From Nymphaea colorata (taxonomy: Eukaryota > Streptophyta > Magnoliopsida > Nymphaeales > Nymphaeaceae): 64,000 nt of DNA. Below, piece after piece: positions 50,898 to 62,594 of the stretch (position 1 is the first letter of the stretch; each line of letters opens with the position of its first letter). The DNA lies in contig NC_045138.2 of the NCBI RefSeq assembly GCF_008831285.2, forward strand, positions 38,803,115 through 38,867,114, in the 5' to 3' direction. Below the pieces are notes generated by a model. It did not search any database, was not told where the DNA came from, and was given only the letters and a program-made list of their open reading frames with translations. Position numbers and translations under genes: made by a program.

Positions 50898-53800
50898 TTA
50901 AGAAGCATGACAGTAGTTGATGTTGATGCCTCTTCTTGTCTTGTAACGAATATCGTGATCATATAGCAGCTTCAACTTCATCAGAAGCTGTTGCTGCACC
51001 ATTTGTCGTGTCATAGCTCTAAGCTGAGATGAAACCTCATCAATTGCAGAGTTCAGCTGAGCTATCTTCTCTGTTAAGATCTTACGTGTTTTCTGCCATC
51101 AGCAGCATCAATCAGAACCCGTCAGCTCATCAAGTCTGATTTGTATTTCAGCAGAACCTTGAACTTTATTTATAAATTAAGAAGTTTTGTTGGAAAAGTT
51201 TGAAGCAGGAAAATCTTATCTCCGACTTAAGGGGCTGTTTGATGGCCTGAAAATGTGGAATTGGAAATATATTACCAGAAATATATTTCCTGGAAAAAAT
51301 GAATGGGAAAAATCTTTCCGATTCCAATTTTGGTGTGTGTGTGATTGACTGAGAAATATATTTCTATGTTTGACGAAAAAGAAATATATTTCCAGATTTC
51401 TAGAAAATTAATTCTTAGTTTGATAATAAGGAAACATTTTTTCAGATTTACAAAAATTATAGAGAAAAGTATGCAATCAGTCATGCGTGGAAGTTTTCAG
51501 TCTTATAGGGTTTGCTAACCCAATTTGTGTTATTCAGTTCTTCATTCCAATCTATGAAAAATAAACCCAATTTATTTCCCTTGACTTAACCATAGCATGA
51601 AAATTTTCTCCATGAAAAGTAATCAACATTCCTTCTTCTTTGCCAAAAATTAGAACAAAACAATACTAGTTTCATATTAGCCAAGAATGCAACTAAATAT
51701 AACAAATATCTAACGAAGTAGCAAACATGAACAAAACAATACTAGTTTCATATCAGTACTCACTTCCTATTTGCTGTTTGGGATTCACATTGGAGAGCCA
51801 AAGAGTAAAAAGGCATCAAGTGGAGTCATGGTAACCAGCATTGCATCTCATGGTTGGCAAAGAAAGGTTAACTGGAGATGAACTATATGGCAAATTTTCA
51901 GTCCCCAGACAACCAAAAAGAGAAAATCAAAATCGACAAACATGAAAGAAATATAATAAGGGTAAGAAAGAAATTCAATGATGAACAGATTAAGGTCAAT
52001 AACACTCCAGAGAAGTGCATACCAGCCCAGTCAGAAGAATGTCCGTCAATAAGCTAAAGGCGTTTTGTTCAGAAAAAAATTGAACTACTGTGCAGACCCA
52101 GGGAAGTTTGTACTCGATCAAGCTAGCAACAGTCTCCAGTAAGATCACAGATGGCACACCAGCAGAAATAGGTGAGAGAAAAAGCTGGTCCTTGAGTCGT
52201 TCCCTAAATTGAGGTAGAGGAACAAGTAAGTGTCGTTGAACTACTGATAACAATACATGTGAAGAAACTACATAACTGAAACAGATGTCAAGTAAAGTAT
52301 TTCATGAATATCTTCGTAATATAAAGTTCAAACTACTGCAATAAAAAAACACAAAACAAATATGAACATGAAAAAATATAATGACAGCCAACCATTTCAA
52401 TGAGAAAAAAAATTAAGTGGGTGTGTATACATAGGCAGAAAAGTCAAGTGGCTGCAGGAGAAGGAGAGTCCTAAATTATATAGAGTCTAGACTGAGCTAC
52501 TGGACCTCCTTTTAAAGAATGAAGTTTCTGGAAATATGGTGGACTTAAACATTCCTGAGTTTCATTCTCCTTTACATCGAAGAAACAAAGATGTCACATG
52601 CGTTTGAGTGCATCCAAGCTGCTCTGATTTGAATGAGGCACACCATAGGTTCCCTATAAGAGAATCACGGCAAACAGGTTTTATTGGTGACCTAAACTAA
52701 ATCTTACCATACAGCATCATTCTTCTTTGCTATCTCCACCTGAAATAAGCAACTATATAAAAGAAATTGGTGAACCGAGGTTTTCGGACTTTGAGGGTCA
52801 GCATAGCTCAGGTCGGTCCACTCAAATCCAAGGACAAGGCTACCTCCTTTTCGTTTATAAGTTACAACCATCTCTGCCCCTAGAATCTAGCTCCAACACT
52901 ACATTTACGTCCCTTCCCCTCTTCTTCACTGCACAGACACACTTCTAACGCCACTCTGAACAAGAAAGAACCGAAGGAAACAGCAGAGCGTTCATGAAGC
53001 AGGAAGTTGTTCACATATGGTAGACACCATGACTGTAATCTCACCACAGTAAATCCTTTTCTTGTTGATTACCAATTTTCAACGCATTCCATATGCCAAC
53101 ACAAGACAACGAACAGGGGGAAAAGAATGAAACATGCCGACCGAACAACCACTCTGGAGTATCCTTTCCCCGGTGGCGGGTGCGCCACCATGGATCGTGC
53201 TTCCACTATTGATCGTGCATCGATCGAATGACCAAAATCAGATGAAAAGGGAGGCCTGGTTAGGGACATTCGGAGGCCCCGGATGCATAGGACCTCATTC
53301 CCTCCCCTCATCTTTCCATTATATGGTAAGATGAAAGCATTCTCCTTGTCTGTGAATCTCCTTCAAGTTGCATTTTCTAGGAAATAATCAAACCCACTAC
53401 ATGATCTTTGGTTACGGGTGGATCTATTTTCTAATTCACACCCGTAGTTGCATTGACATTTCCCAAGATTATCGAAGACACCTCCAAAATGGCTGAAAAT
53501 CTTTGTTAGCGAGTAGCAGCTCTAGCTCATGATATCCAAGTAGGGTGAAGGTAAGCTCTTGACATGTAAATTTGTCCATAAAACTCCACCAATTTAGAAA
53601 GATGTCATATTACATTTGTAAGAGGGTGTTTGTCAACAAAAACACTAACACAGTGTTCTCTGAATTTGTCTCAAAGATTAGGATAAATTCATGAAATACT
53701 AGAACATACGAATCCAGATTCATGGAGCACTTATGCAACGAAACATTAAGTATCTCTGCTTAAAAGCACAACAAAAGAAAAGAAAAAAAAAAACAAAACA

Positions 53801-54329
53801 GAAAACCTTACAGGAGTTAAAAGATCTTGCACCCAAAAAACAGATGAACTTTGGCATAAAAATTATAGTACAAAGGAATGATAATGCTTATAGATAATCA
53901 GTTTAATATGGTCTCCATTTTATTCCAATCCTTGTATAATGCAGCCAAAAAAGAGAAAATGTATACAATATTTTCCTTATAAATAAGACAAAGACAGAAG
54001 TCCAGTGATTCAAAATTCAGATCACATAATTTCCTTTTCAATTGGATCAGAAAGGCATGTGTACAGTGGAGTTCTGCAACTTACATGATTGCAAAGACAA
54101 GGAATCAGAGATAACAGAAATAACAAAAGCGCAGGGATGCTTTTTTGAAACTAAAACAAAATGCTGCCTCCCAATTAAATTTTTCTCATAATAGATGCAC
54201 ACCTACCTTAACCTGCTTGGATGCAATGCGCAAAATAAGGCTCCCCACACCGCCATTTACTCCTTCCATTCCAGGACCCTCTTCCCGTTGTTTGACCAAG
54301 CAAAGTTTTATGTAGTCATAAATTGCATT
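50898..54329 (-). pseudogene. Exon-like blocks of an unrecognised minus-strand gene (partial or decayed)
   Basis: Three minus-strand blocks look like real exons. 54207-54329 (41 codons, acceptor AAAAG, donor AAG/GTAGGT) includes GGVGSLILRIASKQVK. 52023-52203 (181 nt, acceptor TTTAG, donor CTG/GTATGC) has a hydrophobic helical sequence with LLETVASLIEYKLPW. 50898-51092 (acceptor GGCAG, 64 codons then TAA) includes LTEKIAQLNSAIDEVSSQL, a coiled-coil-like stretch. Block 2 ends in phase 0 and block 3 begins in phase 0, so they could be consecutive. Block 1 also ends in phase 0, but block 2 needs one preceding nucleotide, so intervening exons are missing or lost. I do not recognise the protein. 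The blocks may be a truncated gene or captured fragments. Confidence 0.4.
52712..52842 (+). pseudogene. Displaced fragment of CAD1 exon 3
   Basis: 131 bp nearly identical to part of CAD1 exon 3 (about 18433-18559, minus strand), covering the region encoding SPPEISNYIKEIGE. It begins mid-exon, carries a 4-nt GGTC duplication that shifts the frame, and continues a few bases past the exon 3 donor. It was therefore copied from genomic DNA rather than from spliced mRNA. No other CAD1 exon lies nearby. It cannot encode a MACPF protein. Confidence 0.9.
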
Positions 54330-54628
54330 CTTTTATTGGGTGAACGATGAATCTTCGAAAATTGGAAGTAAACGCTAAACCATTTTTACAGAAAAGCTGC
54401 AACCAAACTGCTTGACTTTGTTATATATTAAAAAAGAAGAAAAACATACACTACAAGAAACCCAAATCCTGTACATCCCTCCTTTAACAGTTTTCCTTTA
54501 TGTATGTATATATATATATAAAACTTATGGATTTCTTTGTTTGGATTTGGATGGAGAAATCCTCCAACATTTCACAGCATGCTGCGCCATGGAATGCATT
54601 GAGTGGTGTTTGATTGGATGGAGCTCAA

Positions 54629-54630
<2 letters not shown>

Positions 54631-54723
<93 letters not shown>
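54631..54723. repeat. AT dinucleotide microsatellite, about 46 units
   Basis: An uninterrupted AT repeat of about 92 bp. The track length is prone to assembly and sequencing error. Confidence 0.95.
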
Positions 54724-54727
<4 letters not shown>

Positions 54728-55801
54728 CTGAGAGAGAGATTTAATGAGGTTGGGTGCTGTTTGATATTTGGTTTAACACTCTTCAATTTTATCCTCGCAC
54801 TGACAGAATTTGGGAAATTTTCTAGGGGTGGAAAAATCACAGGACAACTAAGCTGATCATTTTGACCTTGAGAAAACTTCTGGTAGGTGAAATGTTATTG
54901 AAAAATATTACGAAAAAAAGGAAACAATAACATCATCAATAAAAAATGGAAAACTTTAAAATGTCTTCATTTATACTGGTAATAAGCAATGGTGGAGTGG
55001 AGATACATGGGGCTGGTATGGCCCCTTGAAAATTTTCATTGGAAAGGCTCATAATCACATTATAATGACTCAAAAATTGCATGGGATGCCCATATCAGAC
55101 TTAGACTTATGACTCAAGAGCCCAGGGGCGAAGGGAGGATGGCGACATGGGCCTTGGCCACCTTCAAATTTGAAAAACTTTAAAAATTTATGTATAAATC
55201 TAAAATTTTTTAATATATATATATATATATATATAAATTGTTGAAAATTTTTATTTCGGCTCCTGTTGGTTCCTACAACAAAAAATTCTTAGCACCATGA
55301 AAAAAAGGAAACTTACCTTAGAAATGTTTGATTGTTAAACACCATTACTTTAAAAACAAATTAAAGTAGGCGATCGTGTGCCATGCAAGGAAAGCATCTT
55401 TGAGGCTTAGAGAGTGAGGAATGGATTGCTTGGTCCTTATTAAGAAAAGCACAAAAATATAGTTCTTTTTGAAATTATAAGTAAAAGGTAACCTCAGAAA
55501 GAGAAATTTCCCTTATACATGTTAATCCACTTTGGCAAATCTTTTTTGTGTACTCTAATACCTCTCCATCTGTTTATCTTTGCAGCGAAAAATTTACATT
55601 CTGAAACGAAACGCATATCAGAAAGTCTTTGCTAATTACACATCAATAGCCCTGTTTGGGCTTAAAGGACGCAACCGAACAGCGTAAGTCAGATATCGGA
55701 TCTACTTGCTTTCGATCAATGGACCTCAATCCTTTCCTCATCCGACAGTCTCGAAAGTAGAGGGTTCATCGCTCTCTCTCTCTCTCTCTCCTGCCAGTGC
55801 C
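54724..55801 (+). promoter_or_regulatory. LTO1 upstream region with transposon-like debris
   Basis: The left part (about 55003-55260) is repeat-like, with an AGGGGCGAAGGGAGG word and a TA microsatellite at about 55212-55235. From about 55620 the sequence leads to the LTO1 leader, which has a CT repeat at about 55771-55790 just before the start codon. Confidence 0.45.
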
Positions 55802-56230
55802 ATGGCATCGTCGGCCATCGAGGACATCTTCGAATCCTCCCTAAACCTCGAGGAACGCCACCTCCAGGAAGGTTACAACGAAGGCTACAACGACGGATTG
55901 GTCTCCGGCAAGGAAGAAGGAAGGGAGGTGGGTTTGAAGGTTGGATTCGAGGTCGGGGAAGAGTTGGGTTTCTACAAGGGGTGCGTGGAAGTGTGGAAGG
56001 CAGCGTTTGAGATCTGCCCAGCTGGTTTCTCTGCTAGAGTCCAGCGGAACGTGAAACAAATGGCGGAACTGATCGAGCGATACCCAATTCTGGAGCCCGA
56101 AAATGAAGGGGTTGAGGATCTGATGGATGCTCTAAGGACAAAGTTCAAGGCTGTCTCGGCAATGCTTTCGGTTCGTTTAGGGTACCAAGGATTCCCTGGA
56201 CTGAAGGGAGAGGATAAGTCCGGGTTTTGA
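55802..56230 (+). CDS. LTO1: LTO1 (ORAOV1) homolog, Yae1-type deca-GX3 protein
   Basis: Small protein of the LTO1/ORAOV1 family. In yeast and human, LTO1 with Yae1 acts as an adaptor that delivers Fe-S cluster assembly to the ABC protein Rli1/ABCE1, needed for ribosome maturation and recycling. Single exon, 142 aa. The N-terminus has DIFESSLNLEERHLQEGY. A deca-GX3 stretch (about residues 23-60) follows, with Gly at regular four-residue spacing (GYNEGYNDGLVSGKEEG onward), then the WKAAFEICP segment and a C-terminal helix that resembles the KFKAV region of the family. The length fits human LTO1 (about 137 aa). The start is the first ATG in frame, in the context GCCATGG. It converges on the truncated receptor copy. 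Confidence 0.9.
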   Translation: MASSAIEDIFESSLNLEERHLQEGYNEGYNDGLVSGKEEGREVGLKVGFEVGEELGFYKGCVEVWKAAFEICPAGFSARVQRNVKQMAELIERYPILEPENEGVEDLMDALRTKFKAVSAMLSVRLGYQGFPGLKGEDKSGF

Positions 56231-57030
56231 GATGGAAGGAAGTTGAGAAGACTTCCCCAATTTTTTGAATGATGCAACTTCTTAAACGATTTATGAGTGT
56301 GTTTTCTGATGATGAGAATTATCTTTGTACCCAAGTGGAAATCTGGTTCTAATTTTGGGTGCTTGAGGTTGGTCGACGTTTTTCTAATGTTTGGTGTGAT
56401 AAAAGACGGACTTTTTTTGTTCTTATCTCTGTAAATTGATGTAGCAAATGTTAATCTGTTAAGTTGAATACTGATATGAGCGTTGACGTAGATATATTGT
56501 ATTCTACGAGTAAGTAAATAGCATTGATGGTTTTGGTGGGTAACATAGCACAAAGTCTATGACTTGCAGATTTGATTAGAGGTAGCACTAAATTCTCAAA
56601 CCCAAATATCCAGCGGTTATAACTTCATGTGACACCGTGGAACTAGGGAGAATCAATTCCATAAGTTGCAGTTTTATATCTTTGCTCCCAGTGTAATTTA
56701 TCCTATACAGCAAACTTTTTAACTTTTAAGTACAAGAAGCCAAGCTAAGGTTGCTTTGTCTTAGTTATTTATGCCTCAACATGGTTTCAACTTTCGACAT
56801 GTGATAGCAAAAATGTTCTCCAATGTAATCAAACAAAAGACAACTAAACAATGCAGTAACTAGGGTTATTCATTTGAAATGGCAAATAATTCAATGTTCC
56901 ACATTCTTGATCAGCGCAGGAAAAAACATATGTACTTAATGTTCTTGTCCTAGACGGTGAGATCTTTCTGAAATATTTGACATGTTGGTTACCTGTTCTC
57001 TAGGAGGAGGAATATGAAAAGATGGTGGAA
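56231..57030. other. LTO1 3' flank and left edge of duplicated copy 2
   Basis: 56231-56534 is unique DNA holding the LTO1 3' UTR. From 56535 the sequence matches the kinase intron downstream of malectin exon 18 in copy 1. No transmembrane or kinase exon is present on either side of the junction. Confidence 0.8.
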
Positions 57031-60000
57031 CTAGAAAATACATGAGAAAGCATAAAATAAAGAACCTTTATTGAATAAAAGAGAGTTACCAGGTTCAACT
57101 GAAATAGCTGACACAAGAGGACCATATACTCCAATATATGGAATTCCTGTAGTGCCTTTTCCAGCCCAAAAGAAGTGAATCTCTAGTATGTTATCAGTTA
57201 CATTCACACTTTGAAATATTTGTACAGTAGCCTTGTTAGATCCATTGGCAGCCTTTTTTATATTGAAATCCTTTAAGTCTACCTTCCCCTGCATCTCCAT
57301 TAATACAATGTTAAGTCCTAAAACTATTCGCCAAGAAAATGCTGAGCCAAATTTTTCTTACCTGAATATACACATCAAATATACGTCTCCCCAAGCTGGT
57401 ATAATTCTTATCATCCGTTATAACTATCTCAGAAAAGTAAAGCTTCACTGTGTAAGGCCCATTCCACAGACATAGTCCATAATATTTGAGAGAGAGTGGA
57501 GAAATGCGTGCTGTTCTGTATAGTTCTGGGTTTGACATAGATAGTGTTGAGTTGGTGAAGACAGTGTATACATCACTGTCATCATTATTATCCATTATAG
57601 TTCCAGTGCTGCTTAATGCCCAATTTCCTTGAGGACTTGCATAGAAAGCTGCACCACCATCTATTGCAGTATCTCCATCAAATGTTGTGTTGCCAACAGT
57701 GACTGATTGACTGCTCCCACATTTCACATGGAAAGAAGAGTCTGCAAGACAGGAAAGCAGATGATGTGAGATAAACGCTAAAGAGGCAACAACTCTGGAT
57801 TTGGGCTCAAAAGAAGTACAAACAAGGAAGAAGCTTACGTCTTGGTTTTCGAGCATTGCAAGGATAATTTTTTCTCAAACAAGGATGTATAATATGTCTG
57901 CATGAACATGAAACATGGAAAAATGTCCTCAAGAAAGGGGCATTAACTGCTATAGAAAGTTTTGAGCTTGTAGGCACAATAAGTAACAGCAAACAGTCTA
58001 GAAAATTGATAACACAAGCCAGAAAATCAAAATGTAAAAAGAAGGCTTACTCATTTTTCAGTACTTCTGGGAAGCTCTCAACTAAATTGCTGAAGATTGA
58101 TAATTGAAATGTCAGTTGGAAACATGACAGAATGTAGAGAAATGTAAAAGTCGTAGAAAGCTGAATCATGGAGAAGCATAAATATAAGCTGAGCAGCGGG
58201 GCTTACGTTTTCCCACCCATACAATTAAGTGATGAATCAGAAGTAATGTCTGTGAAGTTGTATGACAAATCCCTACACAACATTGGAAACATCAATATGA
58301 AAGAAACACCAGATCTAAAGCAAGACAGGAGAGAAAAAATTTGTGTTTAGAAATTTCAATTTAACGGACATAAAGCAAAATTTTAAATGGAAGTCAAAGA
58401 AATAGTAACTGATGGGTGGATGAGAGCACTGCACAGTGTGAATTTCCATATTCGTAGGTAAAGTAACCGTTCAGTGCATTTCAGTCATAAGATATTCATT
58501 TACAGGCAATTGCTGGAGTTGCTCCTTCTTTTGTCATAGCATGTTCCTAATGATTGTTTTTTGACATCTTATTCATATTTAACCAGTTTTCATCTGATGG
58601 CCTTCGGTTGGAACCAGCTCAAGCTCAGGCATGAGTCGGTCAATATTTAATTCAGAGGCAGGCAAGCCAAAACATCGACTAGAAAGACATGGAGACTTGA
58701 AGTGCTTTTAAACTAAAGAGAAGAATGGAATAATTAAGAAAAAAACACATACACTTCCACGCTAGTCCCCAGTATCCAACCAGGTACAGGGCCAGATAAG
58801 CTATTGTTTGTCAGATACCTGCACCAAAAAATAAAAAAACATGCACCATTTTATCATGTTAATATTGCTAACTATTATGTTATTACATAGAAAAGAATCC
58901 ATAAACGTTATCACTTGAAATAAGTTTACGTACACAAACTGTAACCGGGAAAGGAATTGTAAAGAGTTTGGTATTCCACCAGTCAAGTTGTTAAAGCTAG
59001 ATCCCTGCAAGGAAACAAAAGCCAAGTAAGCTATGCAAGGAACAGCAGGGGATATTCTACTGAGAACCTTCAGTTTAGTTCACTTCCTTTACTAGTCATT
59101 CACTTACAGTATTCTCAAGGCCTTGAATTGACCAATATAATCAGGGATTTGACCAAATAGCAAGCAGTTCCTCAATATCCTAAACCATATAATCACAATC
59201 TCTTAGCTGAGTCCCTTGACATGTAGAAACTGTAGATCCATAACATGAGAGACAATGTTGGAATTAAGCTCACAAGCGTGATAAGCGGTTTTGTCTGCTC
59301 AAATCAAGGAATTTTGAACTTGTTCCAAGTATGTCGCTGATCCTCCTATAATTGGTGGGATTCCAAAATTGTAAATATTGTGACAAAATTACATCAACTA
59401 AATATTGAGTAAGTTTATAAGGAAATGTACAGCTGCTCTAGATTTTCCAATTTGCTGATGCCATCTGGAATTGGACCCACCAGATTTTTGCCCTGGATTT
59501 CTCTGAGACAAAATCATATCAGAAAATAATTATCGAAGAAGCGCCAGTAGTTCCTGATGAAGCTGATAAAACTTACAATCTTTCCTGTTGTGTCCAGATC
59601 ACAATAAAGTCCGGCAGCTGCCCAGACAACCCAGTGCCACTTATCCTACTGCAGTTCAAACAACTTTTAGTTAATTTCTTTGTTTTTCTCAGCAATTATG
59701 AGTTCCATAATTAATCAAATTTGCCATATTGCTTGGTTAATTGAATTTTCCATGATGAAACTTTATATTACATACATCATGATTTGTAAAAGAAAAACCA
59801 AAATTCATGATATAATTTTCGAGATGGAAACATATCCAAAAGGTTCCTTATCGTTTAAAGCAAGTATTTTTATCGGTCCAGGTAGGAACAATTTGCGCAT
59901 GCTGCATCCACCTAAGCCAGAATCAACTGTGATATCTTCTTCCACAACAATAAAAGTTATGAAGCACTGGCAACTTTATCAATTGGGATCCACTTAGGCT

Positions 60001-62594
60001 AGTCACAGTACTAGGCCTGGTTGGATTAGCTTGTTAACAAGAACAATATGCTTGAATAAAAGATAATTATTTACATGCTCGAGTGCATTAACGATGTGAA
60101 TATCCATATACCTCAGCTCGTACGTGAGTTTTTTATGTGATGACTTGCCTAACAGATACAGATGTGGCTTGCCCAAATGTTTAAAATGCAAACTGAAATC
60201 ATTTTATATCATATCTTCACTTAAATTTCCACATTCATCACATAATCATGCAATGGATGGGAGAATAGATAAATGCACACAGACAAAATAGTCTCATACT
60301 CACACATATAAATCGTCTGTTTATATTCAACGCGATAATGGGTCCAATGGTTCTTCAAATTTGCAGAATTTTAGTTAGAACTTGGAAAATCATAATTGAT
60401 TATTGCATTTGTGGAAAAAGAATGATTGTTGATCTTATTACATTTTCCTTATCCACTTCACCTCAACAAGGAAACAGTAGGGCCTGTAGAAGGATTCTTA
60501 CTGACCATCTGTACATACCTTGGTGCAATTTGGAGCACTTGTTAATTCCTTCTGCAATACCTAGTTTACTTCATCTCAATTAGGTAAGCTTTGTCTTCTC
60601 AGTCTATTCACACTGGAAGTATAAAGAGCGGAAGTGGGATGATTATTTTACTCGAAAATAACTGATCAATTAGTAGAAGGGAAAGAAAGTATCGTACAAG
60701 TCAGTCATGTTTGTCAATTTTGCCAAAGTTTGGGGCAATTCTCCTGTAAAATTATTTGAACTGAGGACCCTGCATCCAAATTTTAACCACTTAATGGTGA
60801 GGCATAGTAAAGGCCAAAAAAAAAAAAAAAGATTTCCGGATGGAATCTACCAACAGTAATCTTACAATCTTTGTAAATTGCTCAGATTTCCAATATGTGG
60901 GGGTATTTCTCCAGAAAATTGATTTGCTTCAAGTGTTCTGCAGGCCCAAATCAAATAAAGTGCCAAACAAAGTGGAGTTTTAACATTTTATGCTACCAAC
61001 TTCACCAGAACCTTAAAATAACTTTGAAACCTACAGTTGCTGAAGTGTGACCATATCTCCAAGTTGTGCCGGAATAGGACCTGATAAGCGGTTACCATAG
61101 AGAGTTCTGAAGACATTTAAAAGAAAACTTAAATGAATAATGGAGACAAACAATAAAAACAAATCAACTCGCCAAATTGTTCTATGCATGATCATTTTAT
61201 GCACAACGGAGTTAGGATCTTCACCATGGTAAAGTACTAATTAGCATAGCATGTTCTCATAAACCATGGTCTACCCTCTGCTTCATGGTTAAAATAACGC
61301 GTTAGAGGACAGATGCGATCAAATTTTATTTAACGAGCTTGTAATGTTTGTTTCGGATTCCCAACTTCAAAACCTCACGACCAAAATCTTCTTACTCTTT
61401 ATAAATCACAGATCTGACAGTGTTCAACACTATATCTTTGTTCTTCAAGAAATAATCATAGACAAAACCACCTTAAACAGGAGCCGTACACAGTGCACAA
61501 AATCAGAAGCAACTTTTTAAACACAGAAACTGTTCGGGAGTACTTCAATGGAACAAAATAATTGAAGATTCAGTGTGTACAAGAAAACGAATACGAAATG
61601 CTTAAGAGCTACAAGCAGCATCGTCAAATAGTGTACCATATCGGCCACTTTGCCAAAAGAATTACTGGGTCGATACAGGTCTAAAATAGTTTTTTTTTTT
61701 TTTAATTATTTTGGCCTGGTCCTTATGCTTTTTAAATAAAAAACTGGGATAGGCTGATATCCAACAAGCGACACCACTTCCAATAATGGCAACATTGACC
61801 ATAAGAGGATCTCGAAGGCAGAGAGTATGAGAAACATTCTTAAACTGTGTTGCGATCGAAAAAACGCTTATACTCTCGTCCAGATTGTTTTCTAATGACA
61901 AAGCTAACTGACATTTACTTTTTTCTAGACAAGAAAAATCTAATCTGTCCAGTCTAGTTTGGTCGGAATTTCATCAGGAGGATCCAGTGATTGCGTATTT
62001 GTTAACTACCTTTTCTTAAGCGAGAGAGAAAGAGAGAGAGCGAGAGAAAGCTGAAAATCTTACAGATTGACAAGACGGAGAGCGCCCCACTCGGTAGGTA
62101 TAGTACCGCTCAAATAATTGTCGGTGACATCACTGGTAGCAGCAAATACAGTAAGACGAAAAAGAAGAAAGATACAAGAAAAGAATTGTGATGCTTAAGA
62201 CAAACTAGAGCCATCATCGATAATCAAACGAAAACTGAAGATGGTAATTCGTCAAAATGGAAGAGAAAGGCTTACAACTGAGTAAGGAAGGGGAGCTCTG
62301 TTAGTTCCTTTGGAAGTGTTCCAGCCAGACCCAGTTGTCGGAGAAATCTGCGTATAGATGCTTTGACTGTTACTTGCGTGTAAACTGCTTTAAACAAATC
62401 CACATTGTATATGTAAAAGAAAGAGATCGACAGGCATTACATGCTGATAACGTGGCAGTAAGTGGTCGAATTTTGAGGGCATTCACATCCGACAGACGGA
62501 TTGGATGCAGCAGGAGGGAACCAGCTGCAGGGATCAACGCTGAAGTTCCAGTCCGTCTTGCCCAGCGTCCTAGCGATCTGCTGGAGGGCAGTCA
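57031..62594 (-). pseudogene. Ectodomain-only duplicate of the LRR-malectin receptor kinase
   Basis: Carries the equivalents of exons 2-18: 62441-62594, 62276-62347, 62064-62132, 61035-61106, 60866-60937, 60698-60769, 59577-59648, 59431-59502, 59274-59345, 59108-59170, 58934-59004, 58753-58818, 58207-58272, 58051-58089, 57839-57897, 57362-57741 and 57090-57288. All splice sites are kept. Exon 14 is 3 nt shorter, in frame. Exon 12 has lost 1 nt, which breaks the frame with the normal acceptor, but an AG 8 nt further in (exon start 58996) keeps it. Transmembrane and kinase exons are absent. Reading past the last donor adds a short tail and stops at 57031, with AATAAA (minus strand) at 57067-57072. 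Exon 1 would lie beyond the window. It is either a pseudogene or a gene for a secreted LRR-malectin protein. Confidence 0.85.

Noticed and set aside
54412-54840. ORFs of alternating Tyr-Ile residues
   Set aside because: Translation of the AT microsatellite.
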